Positions 54,724 through 64,000 of a stretch of 64,000 nt of DNA are shown here, one piece after another. The position numbers and the translations under genes were made by a program. This DNA is from Artemisia argyi. Its lineage: Eukaryota > Streptophyta > Magnoliopsida > Asterales > Asteraceae. The notes beneath the pieces were generated by a model. That model saw only the letters and a list, made by a program, of their open reading frames with translations, searched no databases and had not been told where the DNA came from. The stretch's first letter is position 1; every line of letters begins with the position of its first letter. Location of the stretch: assembly GCA_030686995.1 (NCBI GenBank), contig CM060693.1:122207728-122271727 (forward strand). The letters are read 5' to 3'.

Positions 54724-55149
54724 ATGAAACCAGTCCCCAATGTCATTGAAATTTCTTCTGATTCATCAGACTCCACCTTTGACATACCTCAAATACAAAG
54801 ATCATACTATTACTTGAATGAAGGTCCTTCAGAGTTGTGTCCATCTCCTACCTCATCAGAAGAAACCACTGAGGCTATGGAAACACCAACTCCTCTAGCT
54901 ATGGTTGTCCCTGATTTCACCCCTGTTGCAGCATTCTTAACAAGAGAGATGGAAAGAGTCTGTGCAGATATGAAAAGAATCTCTGTCCCTGAAGAGCCAC
55001 AGTCCTCAAGTAGAAAGAAGGGTCCATTGAAGGTGGTGCTTGGTCTTGCAGCTCCCAAACTCTGGAACAAGGACATGCAATCCAGAGGAATCCACAAGAA
55101 AATGCCAGACCCAAAGGACTTGGGTAAAGGGAAGAGAAAGATGGATTAG
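54724..55149 (+). CDS. Element C antisense gene 2 (SIM-like N-terminus, basic C-terminus)
   Basis: 141 codons, MKPVPNVIEISSDSSDSTFD to GKGKRKMD. VIEI followed by SSDSSDS is a textbook SUMO-interacting-motif pattern at residues 7-17. A central region follows (PTPLAMVVPDFTPVAAFLTREMERVCADMKRI) with a predicted helix, then the basic block SSRKKGPLKVVLGLAAPK and a Lys/Gly-rich end suitable as a nuclear signal. The frame is intact. AATAAA is at 55265. It shares N- and C-terminal patterns with antisense gene 1, so the two look like diverged duplicates. The stop is ~390 nt from the end of pol on the opposite strand. Confidence 0.65.
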   Translation: MKPVPNVIEISSDSSDSTFDIPQIQRSYYYLNEGPSELCPSPTSSEETTEAMETPTPLAMVVPDFTPVAAFLTREMERVCADMKRISVPEEPQSSSRKKGPLKVVLGLAAPKLWNKDMQSRGIHKKMPDPKDLGKGKRKMD

Positions 55150-55264
55150 GTTGTTGCTTGGTGATGTGATGGTTAGATGGTGTGTGGTTGTTGTTGAATG
55201 ATGTATTTTGTGTTCCTTCTGATAACAGATCTTTGTACTGGTTGTACCAAACTTTCCACTGAAG

Positions 55265-55270
55265 AATAAA
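55265..55270 (+). terminator. Poly(A) signal of antisense gene 2
   Basis: AATAAA about 115 nt after the stop codon, in AT-rich sequence. Confidence 0.5.
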
Positions 55271-55535
55271 AATTTACTTTAATGTCTTTACATCTAGTGC
55301 CACTGAATGTAGATCTTTGAACATCAGCAGAAACATGACCTGAAACCAGACATTCACACAGAACACAAAAACACAACAAACACATGATAATATACAAGAT
55401 TAGTAATAACCTGCAAAACAAAGTTAGTAAACTTAATTCTAGAAAACATTATAATCTATTTAAATACAACATGTACAATCCTCCCTTGAGGCATATGCCT
55501 CCCCTGAGGCTTATGCCTCCCCTCAAACATTGCAT

Positions 55536-58500
55536 TCAAAGGTTAACCATCCCAATATTGACAACCAAGTGATTAAACCTTGGTCCATCAAAAGCTTTTG
55601 TTAACAAATCAACCACATTATCATCAGTGTGAATCTTAAGCACTTGAATTAGATGCTTCTCATTAGCATCTCTTATAAAATGGTGCCTAATTTCTATGTG
55701 TTTTGTTCTCTGATGAAAAACAGGATTTTTAACAATGGAAATAGTACTCTGATTATCAATGTAGATTTTAGTGTTCATAAAGTTAAACCCATAATCGAAC
55801 ATCTGATTTTGAATCCAAAGTACCTGACCACAGCAATTAGCAGCAGCAACATATTCTGCTTCAGTAGTAGAAGTAGCCACAATGGTTTGTTTCTTGCACT
55901 GCCAAGAAATGAGTCTTCTTCCAAGAAATTGACAACCTCCTGTTGTGGATTTCCTATCCAAATTAGCTCCAGCATAATCACTGTCATTGTAAGCCTCTAA
56001 CACAAATGGTGAATCCCTGGGGTACCAAAGGCCTAATTTGGGTTGGCCCTTAATGTACTTGAAGATTTTCTTCACAGCATTGAGATGAGAAGTCAGTGGA
56101 GTGACTTGATGCCTTGAACAAGTACTGACAGCAAAGGTAATGTCAGGCCTAGAAGCTGTGAGATACATGAGTGAACCAATCATGGACCTATAAAGATGAA
56201 CATTCACAGCCTCATCTTGTTCATTTGGATTCTTAAGCTTGGGTGGTTCATATGGTGTGGTAGCAGTCCTCAAAAGTTCAAAGTCAAACTTTTTCAAAAT
56301 ATCTTTAACATATTTTTCTTGATGAATAAAGATCCCTTCAGGTTGTTGTTTGACTTGCAGCCCTAAGAAAAAGGTTAACTCTCCCATTGCACTCATTTGA
56401 AATTCACCTTTCATCAAATCTTCAAATTCCCTGCACCATGCTTCCTTTGTGGATCCAAAGATGATGTCATCCACATAGACCTGTACTAGAATTATGTCCC
56501 TGGAGTTTTTCTTGATAAAGAGGGTCTTATCAATAGCTCCTCTTCTGTATCCATGCTCCAAAAGAAATGTAGACAATCTAGCATACCATGCTCTTGGTGC
56601 TTGGTGAAGTCCATAAAGTGCCTTGACAACTTTGTAAACCTTTTTAGGATTATGGGGGTCTTCAAAGCCTTGTGGTTGAGTAACATACACCTCCTCTTCT
56701 ATTTTCCCATAGAGAAAGGCACTCTTGACATCCATCTGATAGACCTTAAAACCCATATAAGAGGCAAAGGCTAAAAACAGTCTAATGGCCTCAACCCTAG
56801 CAACAGGTGCAAAGACCTCAGTGTAGTCAATCGCTTCTTCTTGTCTGAAACCTTGTGTGCTACCAATCTTGCTTTATTTCTGACCACAATACCTCTGGCA
56901 TCCCTCTTGCATTTTAATATCCACTTAGTCCCTATTGCAATTTTCCCTGCAGGCAGATCAACAAGTACCCAAACATCTTGATTCTTGAATTGTTGCATCT
57001 CTTCCTGCATAGCTTCAACCCAACTAGGCTCACTCAAAGTCTGTTTAATGCTTGTGGGTTCAACTTGAGACAAGAAACAAGCAAATAAACAATGCTTCTG
57101 ATCTGTGTGGTTGTCTCTCTTCTGAGTGGATACATAAGTCAAAAATGCACATTGCCCAAACTTGGTATTCTTAATGGCACTTCTGGTGAGTACCATGGCA
57201 TTTGGATCACCAAGTATATTATCTTGTGGATGAATGGTGTTAATCCTTTTAGTTGTTACAGAATTAACATCAATGGAGGTATCAAGATTGGTTAAAGTAG
57301 GAGCAAAGTCTTCATCATAAGATGCTGATTGAAAAATGCCATCACTTTGCTCAACATTAGCAAGATCTGAGGGAGTAGGAAACCTACCATAAGGTTCATC
57401 AAAACTTGTGGAAACATCAGTAGAAACAGGAACTGCAACAGAAGTGCCTTCAGCAGGATCTCCATCAGCAGAATCACCAGCTGCAGCAGCTGATGCATCA
57501 GCAGAACTAGGTTTTCTGCTTTCTTCAACAGCAGCTTGTTTTAAAAGAGCTTCAGTGTCTTTAGCAAATTCAAGACCAAGTCTTTTAGCTTCCTCAGCAG
57601 CCGCATGTTCTTGCTTTTTGAGTCTAGCAAGATCTTCTGCATAGGTTGAATTATCCACATCATCAGCAGATTTGGCATCAGAGGCTTCTTTGGTATGAGG
57701 AGCTGCCATCTGGATTGGTAGAGTTGTTACAACAATAGTGGGTTCATCACCTTCTGAATCACTGTCTGAATCATCCTGTAGGGTACCTGCATTGTTAGAA
57801 GATGACACTGGTATACCTGCAGAGGGGTTAGATTGATGTCTAGCATACCCCAAATAATCTGTAAGATAATCAAGGTCAAAATACCATTCATGACCTTTGC
57901 CCTGAACATTAACATTATCCTCCAGAAATTTCAGGTTAAGAGTCTCTTCTATCTTCTTTGCAGCCAAATTATAGACCCTATATGCCTTGCTATGAGCTGA
58001 GTAACCAACAATGTATCCTTCAGCAGCTTTAGCTTCAAATTTGCCTAGGTGATCACTTGTATTCAGAATGGTCACCTGACAACCAAAAGGTTTCAAGTGT
58101 TCAATGGTAGGCTTCTTCCCTGTCAATAGTTCATAAGGTGTCTTATTGTGAGGTCTTGTAATTAACACCCTATTTAACACATAACAAGCAGTACCAACTG
58201 CTTCAGTCCAAAACATAGTGGGAAGTTTAGAGTCAGCAAGCATAGATCTTGCAGCCTCTATAAGGGTTCTATTCTTCCTTTCAGCAACTCCATTTTGTTG
58301 AGGAGTCCTAGGAGTGCTATAATCTCTTTTAATACCCTTTAAGCCACAAAGTTCAATAAGATTAGCATTTTTGAACTCTGTCCCATTGTCACATCTAATA
58401 CTTTTAATCTTCCTGTTAAGTTGATTTTCAGCTAGAGCCATAAATTCTTTGAGTGCCTGAAAGGTTTGATCTTTAGTCACTAAGAAAAATGTCCAGCTGA

Positions 58501-59221
58501 ATCTGCTGAAAGCATCAGTGATCACCAAACAGAAGTACTTATGATCAATACTCCTGATGGATGTAGGACCAAAGAGATCCATGTGAAGCAGCTGCAATGG
58601 TTCTGAGATTGTGCTCACAGTGGTAATGGCCTTAAAAGAAGCTTTGTGTTGCTTTCCCTTGTTACAAGCTACACAATTATGCTCATTAGTGAAGATCTTG
58701 GAAGGAAGTCCATGAACTAGTCCATCTTTAGCAAGTTTGTTGATGACTTTAAAGTTAACATGTGCCATCCTCCTATGCCATTTTGTAGATTCATCCAAGG
58801 ATGCTTTAGCCACCAAGCATGTTAGATCACCTTCTGGCTTGACATCATTCAAGTCAAAGGTATAAAGATTATGGTTTCTTGGAGCCTTAAGTAAGACTAG
58901 ATTGTCATCAGGCATTTGGAAATCAGGTGAAAGAATGAAACAACCATCTTCAGTGAAAAGCACAGGAAGCTTTTTGTCACATATTTGTGAGACTGAAAAC
59001 AAATTGAATCCTTGAAGCTCCTTCACATAGTATACATTCTCAAAATCCACCTTTGGAGTTTTGATGGTACCTTTGCCTGTAATCCTTCCTACTCCACTTC
59101 CAAACCTCACTATACCACCATTAATTGGCACAAAGTCATGCAGCTTCTCTTCATTACCAGACATGTTTCTTGAACATCCACTATCAACAATACCTAAGTC
59201 TTTATTAAGAAGAGGATGTGC
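55536..59221 (-). pseudogene. Element C pol: protease, integrase, RT, RNase H (one frameshift)
   Basis: The frame is open from 59221. The protease active site IVDSGCS is near 59190, though the domain is short. Integrase: zinc domain (HRRMAH...CVACNKGKQHK), then D (LHMDLFGP), D (IRCDNGTEF) and E (GVAERKNRTLIE). A Ser/Ala/Asp-rich linker follows, then RT (WVEAMQEEMQQF, NKARLVA). Here a 2-nt (CA) insertion near 56855-56860 shifts the frame, giving a false C-terminus ending at 56771. RT continues in the second frame (MGFKVYQMDVKSAFLYG, QVYVDDIIFGS), then RNase H (DSDYAGANLDRKSTTGG, TEAEYVAA) to the stop at 55536. Catalytic residues of IN, RT and RH are present; only the frameshift blocks the protein. 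Confidence 0.9.
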
Positions 59222-59268
59222 CTACAACAAAGAAAGTTAATATACAACAACAACAAGTACAATGAGAC
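59222..59268 (-). other. Gag-pol junction of element C
   Basis: Gag stops at 59269. Pol is in another frame and opens at 59221 just after TTTGTTGTAG, which looks like a splice acceptor. Either a frameshift, a tiny intron or a small deletion separates the two; I cannot tell which. Confidence 0.4.
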
Positions 59269-62121
59269 TTAAGTCATGAAAGACTTGAGCCTACCATGTG
59301 GATCTTTCTGATATACCCAAGATGATGAGTTAGATCCACAATTGTTCCTGGATTCCCTGTAGTTAATTGGTCTTTGATATATCCAAGAACAATCTGCTGA
59401 GGACTTTTCAGCAGAATCCCAATAACCCCTTTCCTTACACATCTGGTCAGTATATTCATACCATTGATGAACACCATTAAATGGTTGAGACCTATATACA
59501 TTCCCATTCTTATATCTATTATTAAAAACAGACCTATTAGAATAAACAGGCCAATCAGCAGGAGTGGAACACATTCTGCTGACATGAGGCTTAGTCTGTG
59601 GAGCTACTGAGGGTTTGTGACATGTATTAGTCCACTTTTGTCTAGGTCCATTGTTAACAACAGAAACACCCATCCTCTTTTCATGAAAGTCACAATCCTT
59701 AATTAAATGCAACTTGCTACCACAAACAAAACATTTCTTTTTCTTATAAGATTTATTAAATCCAAAAGATGTCTTAACAAACATAGAATCATTCAAACAA
59801 ACATCAGAAACAGAATTGTTTTGTGAACACTGAAAGGAATTGTTTTTAAAAGAAGTAAATAACAAGTCTTCAGAAGAGGCTGGTTGAGAAAGAACTTCAT
59901 CAGCAGCAACTTCAGAGTCCACAGACTTGTAAGATGACTTGTCAGAAATCTTTATTGAGGACTTGGGTGACTTTGACTGGGTCTTGGAATCACAGCTGGC
60001 ATAACTAGAGGTCTCTGAGGTCTTGTCCCTGGAAGAACAAGAGACATAATTGTTAGAATCATTACTAGATATACTTCTAGTGTCAGGGGAGTCATTGATC
60101 CTAATGCCAGTGGTTTCCATTGATTCTTGTAAGTCAACCTTATTGGATGTGGGCTTAGGGGTTCCTATGGTTGGAGAGACTTCAGACTTATGTGGCAAGT
60201 CTTTAGACTTTTTGCTAAAGAGATGGTATGAACCATCAAAGTCAGAAGTTTTGGTAGTAGGCATAAATACACCTCTGATAGGTCCTGGTACAGCATGCAT
60301 CTCACCTTCTTTTAGATAATTAATAGGGATAGAATAATTTTGATTCTTCTTATCTAAATAATGATTAGCTTCTGGACCTACATACTTTTTAAACCCTAGA
60401 CCTATCTCAGAAGTAACAGACTTACTGCTGTAGAGTAGCCTAGACAATTTATCACCTGAAACTAGCCACTCTTTATCCCTAGCTACTTCTTTATCCAATT
60501 TCTCTTGTAAGACACTTTTCTCAGACTCAATTCTTGATTTTTCTTTTTCAGAAAACTTTAATTCATTGCTAGCACATTCTAAATCTTGACTTAAAACTCT
60601 AATCTTTTCTTCATATGCCACTTGATTTTGCTGAAACCACATCTTTTGTTGTTCTAAGGTTTTAAAGGCTTCTTTGTATGTTGCAGCTTCTATAAAACAT
60701 GCATTATATTTAGGTTTCAGCTCATCATATTCCTTTTTTAGAGTTGTATATTGAGAATCACAATTACAAACACAAGTAGATACCTGAGGAGAGATTCCCA
60801 TGAGACCAAAGCTATCATCACAACTAGTCATGCAAGAGATTTGAGGAGAGCTACTTGTAGCATCTTCATGCTTATTCCAATCCACACTTGTGTCTATAGC
60901 AGTGATCAAGGACTTTGATTCTCCAGCTTCCACTTCTTTCTTCTTGTATGCTGAATACCTGGTACTGGCTTCACCCCTTTTTGCTGTGCACTCTCTTGCA
61001 AAGTGACCAATTTCACCACAAGCATAACACTTCACCTTCTTCCTGTCAAACCGAGCTGCATCTCTTCCATCCACATGGAATTTTCTTCCAGTCTTCTACT
61101 CAAATCTCCTGACCTTTAGAGTGATCATTGCCATCTGCCACTTCAGATCCAATTCTTCTAGAGCAAGCTCATCAATCTGATCAAAGTCTTCATAAGCTAG
61201 TTGTTGCTGTTTATCAACTTCAGCAACAAACGAATGCAGAACATCTTCCATCACATTACTAATCTTGGGATTTGATATTGGATTAGTACTTGAAAAAGAT
61301 AAAGTGGTAATTGGAAGATTTTGACTGGGAGTTGATGGACTTGAGTAAGTATGTGGCATGTAGTTAGAGCTTGAGCTGATAAAAGCAGATTGAGAAGCAG
61401 GTGCTTTATATGAGGAATATTCCTTGGTGTCACTTTCTAGAGCTCTGAGTTTGTTGTATAAGTCATCAAATGAAAGATAATCCAGGCCTCCTTTGGTTTT
61501 GAAGGATATGACAACCTGAGACCATGAGGGAGGTAAGGCTCTTAGAAACCTAGAGTTCACCTCCTCATTGTCAGGTCTTGCTAGAAGTTGATTCAACTGA
61601 CTCAGAATCTTTTGGAACTTATCATAGCCTTTGTGGAGACCCTCTTCTTCAGTTATTCTGAACTCCTGAAACTCTTGCTTTAGCCTACTCAATCTCATCC
61701 TCTTTGAATCTTCATTGCCCCCGAACCTATTCTTTATAGCATTCCAAAGTTGTTTAGGATCAGTTATGTAGTGAAAATCACTCATGTGATCATCAGGGAT
61801 TGCTTGAAGTAAAATATTTCTGGCTTTGTGCTCCCGTTGAACAGCAATGATATCTTCAGCAGAAACAGGATCCAAAATTGTAATGTTTCCTTCAGCATCT
61901 ACTGAAGTCTTTTTAGGTTTGCAACCAGTAAGAATTACATTCCAAAGATTATAATCAACACTTGCAATCCAGTTTTGCATCTTCATAGCCCATATCTCAT
62001 ACTCATCCTTCCTGAGGAAGGGTAGCTTAGCATTGCTACTTGAGAAAGCAACCTGTTGCAGTTGTTGAGTAAGAGATCCTGCTTCAGAGAGAGTTGTATC
62101 GCCGGATGGTTTGTCAGACAT
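59269..62121 (-). pseudogene. Element C gag (two zinc knuckles, one TAG)
   Basis: 951 codons from MSDKPSGDTTLSEAGS at 62121, 56 nt after the primer site, with a single TAG at codon 342 (61096-61098). B has a Gln codon there, so CAG to TAG is likely. Gag core at residues 1-230 (LRKDEYEIWAMKMQNWI, LQAIPDDH, FRITEEEGLHKGY, RFLRALPPSWSQV). Knuckle 1 CYACGEIGHFAREC (about residue 360), then a long coiled coil (about 420-520), a Ser/Asp-rich region, and knuckle 2 CFVCGSKLHLIKDC (about 755). The C-terminal ~170 residues are Ser/Asn/Tyr-rich. Far longer than a usual copia gag (300-400 aa). It packages element RNA. Confidence 0.88.
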
Positions 62122-62176
62122 TGAAACTGAGTGAAAAGTTAAGTGTTTGTGTTGAGGTTACAGAGAGTATCTTGTG

Positions 62177-62188
62177 GCTCTGATACCA
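62177..62188 (-). promoter_or_regulatory. Element C primer binding site (tRNA-iMet)
   Basis: The minus strand reads TGGTATCAGAGC two bases inside the LTR. Confidence 0.93.
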
Positions 62189-62190
62189 CT

Positions 62191-62638
62191 TGTAGAGATC
62201 TATGCCTTGATAGATCACGAGCCAATGGATCGTTAGCCAACTAATGTAATCACTAGCTAGACTAAGTTAGATAATCTCTGTGAATTTGTAATTATGCGGA
62301 ATATAAAAACAAACGTATACTAAAACTTGATCCTCTATGGATCGATAAACTTTTACTAATAAAACTCGTACTAGAAACTTGTCTCTATTACAATGACCTA
62401 GAGTTCCTTATATACTAGTGGAAATCCTAACCTTTCTTACAAGAAACGAATAATACTAAACCAATAAAAGATATTCTACATATCTTGTCCTAAAATACAT
62501 AAAATATATCCACGGCTAAACACTATCCGTAGGATCTCTATACGTCCGCAGGAACTAGTCATCAGCAGAAAGTCACTATGCCTTCCGCAGGAACCTGTCA
62601 GCAGTATCTGTCAGCAGCATCTTCAATAATTCCTTACA
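62191..62638 (-). mobile_element. Element C 5' LTR
   Basis: 448 bp. Differs from the 3' LTR at three positions by eye (cctagagttcc vs cctagggttcc; gaaatccta vs gaaacccta; cagcagcatc vs cagcagtatc). TATA box at about 62405-62417. Confidence 0.95.
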
Positions 62639-62643
62639 GGGGT

Positions 62644-64000
62644 TGAATAGTTTTACGCCTTTTTCGTTTTATTAGTATTGTAAAAGATAGTTTCTAAAGT
62701 TTAGATGAAAGTTTCAAATTTTTTATTGCGAAAATATAGATACTAGTGTATTTGCGATTTTGTATAAACACTACTTGAGTTTAATGTTAGGAAAGAGTTT
62801 ATAATTTTGTATATCATATATAAGCATATATATATGTATAAGTGTTTTAATATATGTTTGTGTACTTGGTTTGATTTTGAAAGACTAATATTATGAATGA
62901 GTTTTAGTTTGATCTTTATGTGAAATTAATATGTGCACAACACAAGCAATTGTAACTATGAATGATATGCATGTAAGTAATTAATCAAAGAGTAAGAGAT
63001 GGAAAGATCAAACCGAGAGACAAAGGATTTATAGTGGTTCGGCTACAAGGACACCTTCCTTGCCCTACTCCACTCCCCGAGTCACCTACTCGAGAGTTTT
63101 CTTCACTAGATCAAAAACCTCCTTTATGGCGGAGAAAACCTTACACACCAATTAGCACACCACAACAATGTCACACCACAATCACAACTTCTTCACACCA
63201 ATCTTCTTCACACCTATCTTCTACACACCAATCTTCTACACTTCAAATTTCTTCACAACTTTCTACTTTGCTCCTAGCTTCTTCACAACTTAATACTTCC
63301 TAACTCTTTTTCTTCACCCCACTTGTTTCTTCACACCTTCACTACTAAGTCCTATCCACTACCCCAACATATGTACTACTTCACAACTTTTAGGCTTCAA
63401 GGTCTTTTCAACTTCTTTGTCTTCACAACTATCTCCACTTCAATATGCAATTACGACTTATCTCTTCTAACACAAATCCTATCCACCTCTACTTCTTCAC
63501 TACTAGTACAACTTCACACCTTCAATAGATCTAGATCCTATATCTAAATCTATCTAACCAATGTATACACAATGTTCACAAGAAAGAAAATGATATACAA
63601 GATGAACTAAATAAACAACTTAGATAGCAAGATGATACTAAGTTGTAATACTCCTAATCTTGATAAGTAGAAGTATTCTTCTCTTTGCACTTGAAAGAAT
63701 GAGGCTTTGGATCACTTAGAAACAAAGGCTTATGAATTGTATGATCAAAGGATTTTTAGGATTGAAATTGAGATTTGAATCAGAAAGTTTTTCTGCAAAA
63801 AGGTAAGGAAAAAATCCAGGTTTAAGGTGGTATTTATAGGCAACAGATTCTGACAGAGGAGCGTGGCCGGTCCCCTTAAATCGTGGCCGGTCCCCTTAAA
63901 ATTAAGGAGACCGCCCCTTATAATTAAGGGGGCCGCCCAGCTGAAACGGCCAGAATCTTTGTCTTTTAGTGGGGAAAGTTTATTTGGTGAAAAACTAACT
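62644..64000 (-). mobile_element. Element H 5' LTR, second fragment (runs off the window)
   Basis: It continues the LTR from ggttgaatag and aligns with 42352-43710 of the left LTR with few differences. The palindrome cluster at about 63865-63940 differs by several changes (for example an aattaaggggg word where the left LTR has aataagttgg). TSD copy ggggt at 62639-62643. Confidence 0.92.

Larger units (their letters stand above)
48618..62638 (-). mobile_element. Element C: young 14-kb Ty1/copia retrotransposon with accessory genes
   Basis: Identical-length LTRs (48618-49065 and 62191-62638, 448 bp) differ at only three sites by eye, and the TSD ggggt is exact (48613-48617, 62639-62643). Order on the minus strand: LTR, tRNA-iMet primer site, gag, PR-IN-RT-RH pol, two antisense genes, a long sense accessory gene, tandem module, polypurine tract, LTR. 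PR-IN-RT-RH order defines copia. Gag, pol and the sense accessory gene each have one or two disabling changes despite the low LTR divergence. Confidence 0.95.

Noticed and set aside
59222..59268. Mini-intron between gag and pol of C
   Set aside because: TTTGTTGTAG looks like an acceptor, but a donor would give an intron below the usual plant minimum. A frameshift or small deletion is as likely.

Overview
This window is repeat-dominated plant nuclear DNA. I see no ordinary host gene, rRNA or tRNA. The DNA is AT-rich and built almost entirely of LTR retrotransposons nested in each other, with pieces of a CACTA element, a hAT-type MITE, a foldback MITE and a SINE. From memory, several polyproteins and accessory ORFs resemble predicted proteins of Asteraceae, especially Tanacetum and its relatives. 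I could not run a search, so the family is an inference.

Layout. (1) 1-6794: a stack of Ty1/copia pieces. Element A (minus strand, Sirevirus-type 3' end) lies in element D (plus strand, 3' LTR 3094-3618), which interrupts element B (minus strand, dead gag and 5' LTR 6346-6794). (2) 6795-34300: a CACTA-type DNA transposon end (terminus at 34300, one 139-aa ORF) broken by G1, a 26-kb Ty3/gypsy element of Athila type (7201-33294, TSD ataca). G1's 3' LTR is itself split by G2 (10869-21994, TSD aatac), a related element that lacks pol. (3) 34301-38196: a decayed copia element carrying a hAT MITE with an 8-bp TSD, a foldback MITE and AT tracts, followed by a SINE. (4) 38874-64000: a three-level copia stack. 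F is a Sirevirus-type 3' LTR of 2.87 kb. H is a Sirevirus-type element with gag but no pol. C is a young 14-kb copia element (48618-62638, TSD ggggt, identical-length 448-bp LTRs) inserted in H's 5' LTR.

How the parts work together. G1 and C supply retroviral-type machinery (gag, protease, integrase, reverse transcriptase, RNase H), but both are mutated. G2 and H keep LTRs, primer sites, polypurine tracts and one or two private ORFs, so they probably moved with proteins supplied by relatives. C is the richest element. Beyond gag-pol it carries a ~1,000-codon sense accessory gene with its own TATA box and two small antisense genes that look like paralogues, each with its own TATA-like box and poly(A) signal. 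H carries a proline/serine-rich accessory ORF driven by an apparent copy of its LTR promoter, including the palindromes. A tandem-repeat module in the 3' noncoding region is shared, in sense orientation, by copia elements C and D and by gypsy elements G1 and G2.

Limits: boundaries come from aligning repeats by eye. Clade names (Athila, Sirevirus) rest on motifs, primer sites and polypurine-tract layout, not on phylogeny.
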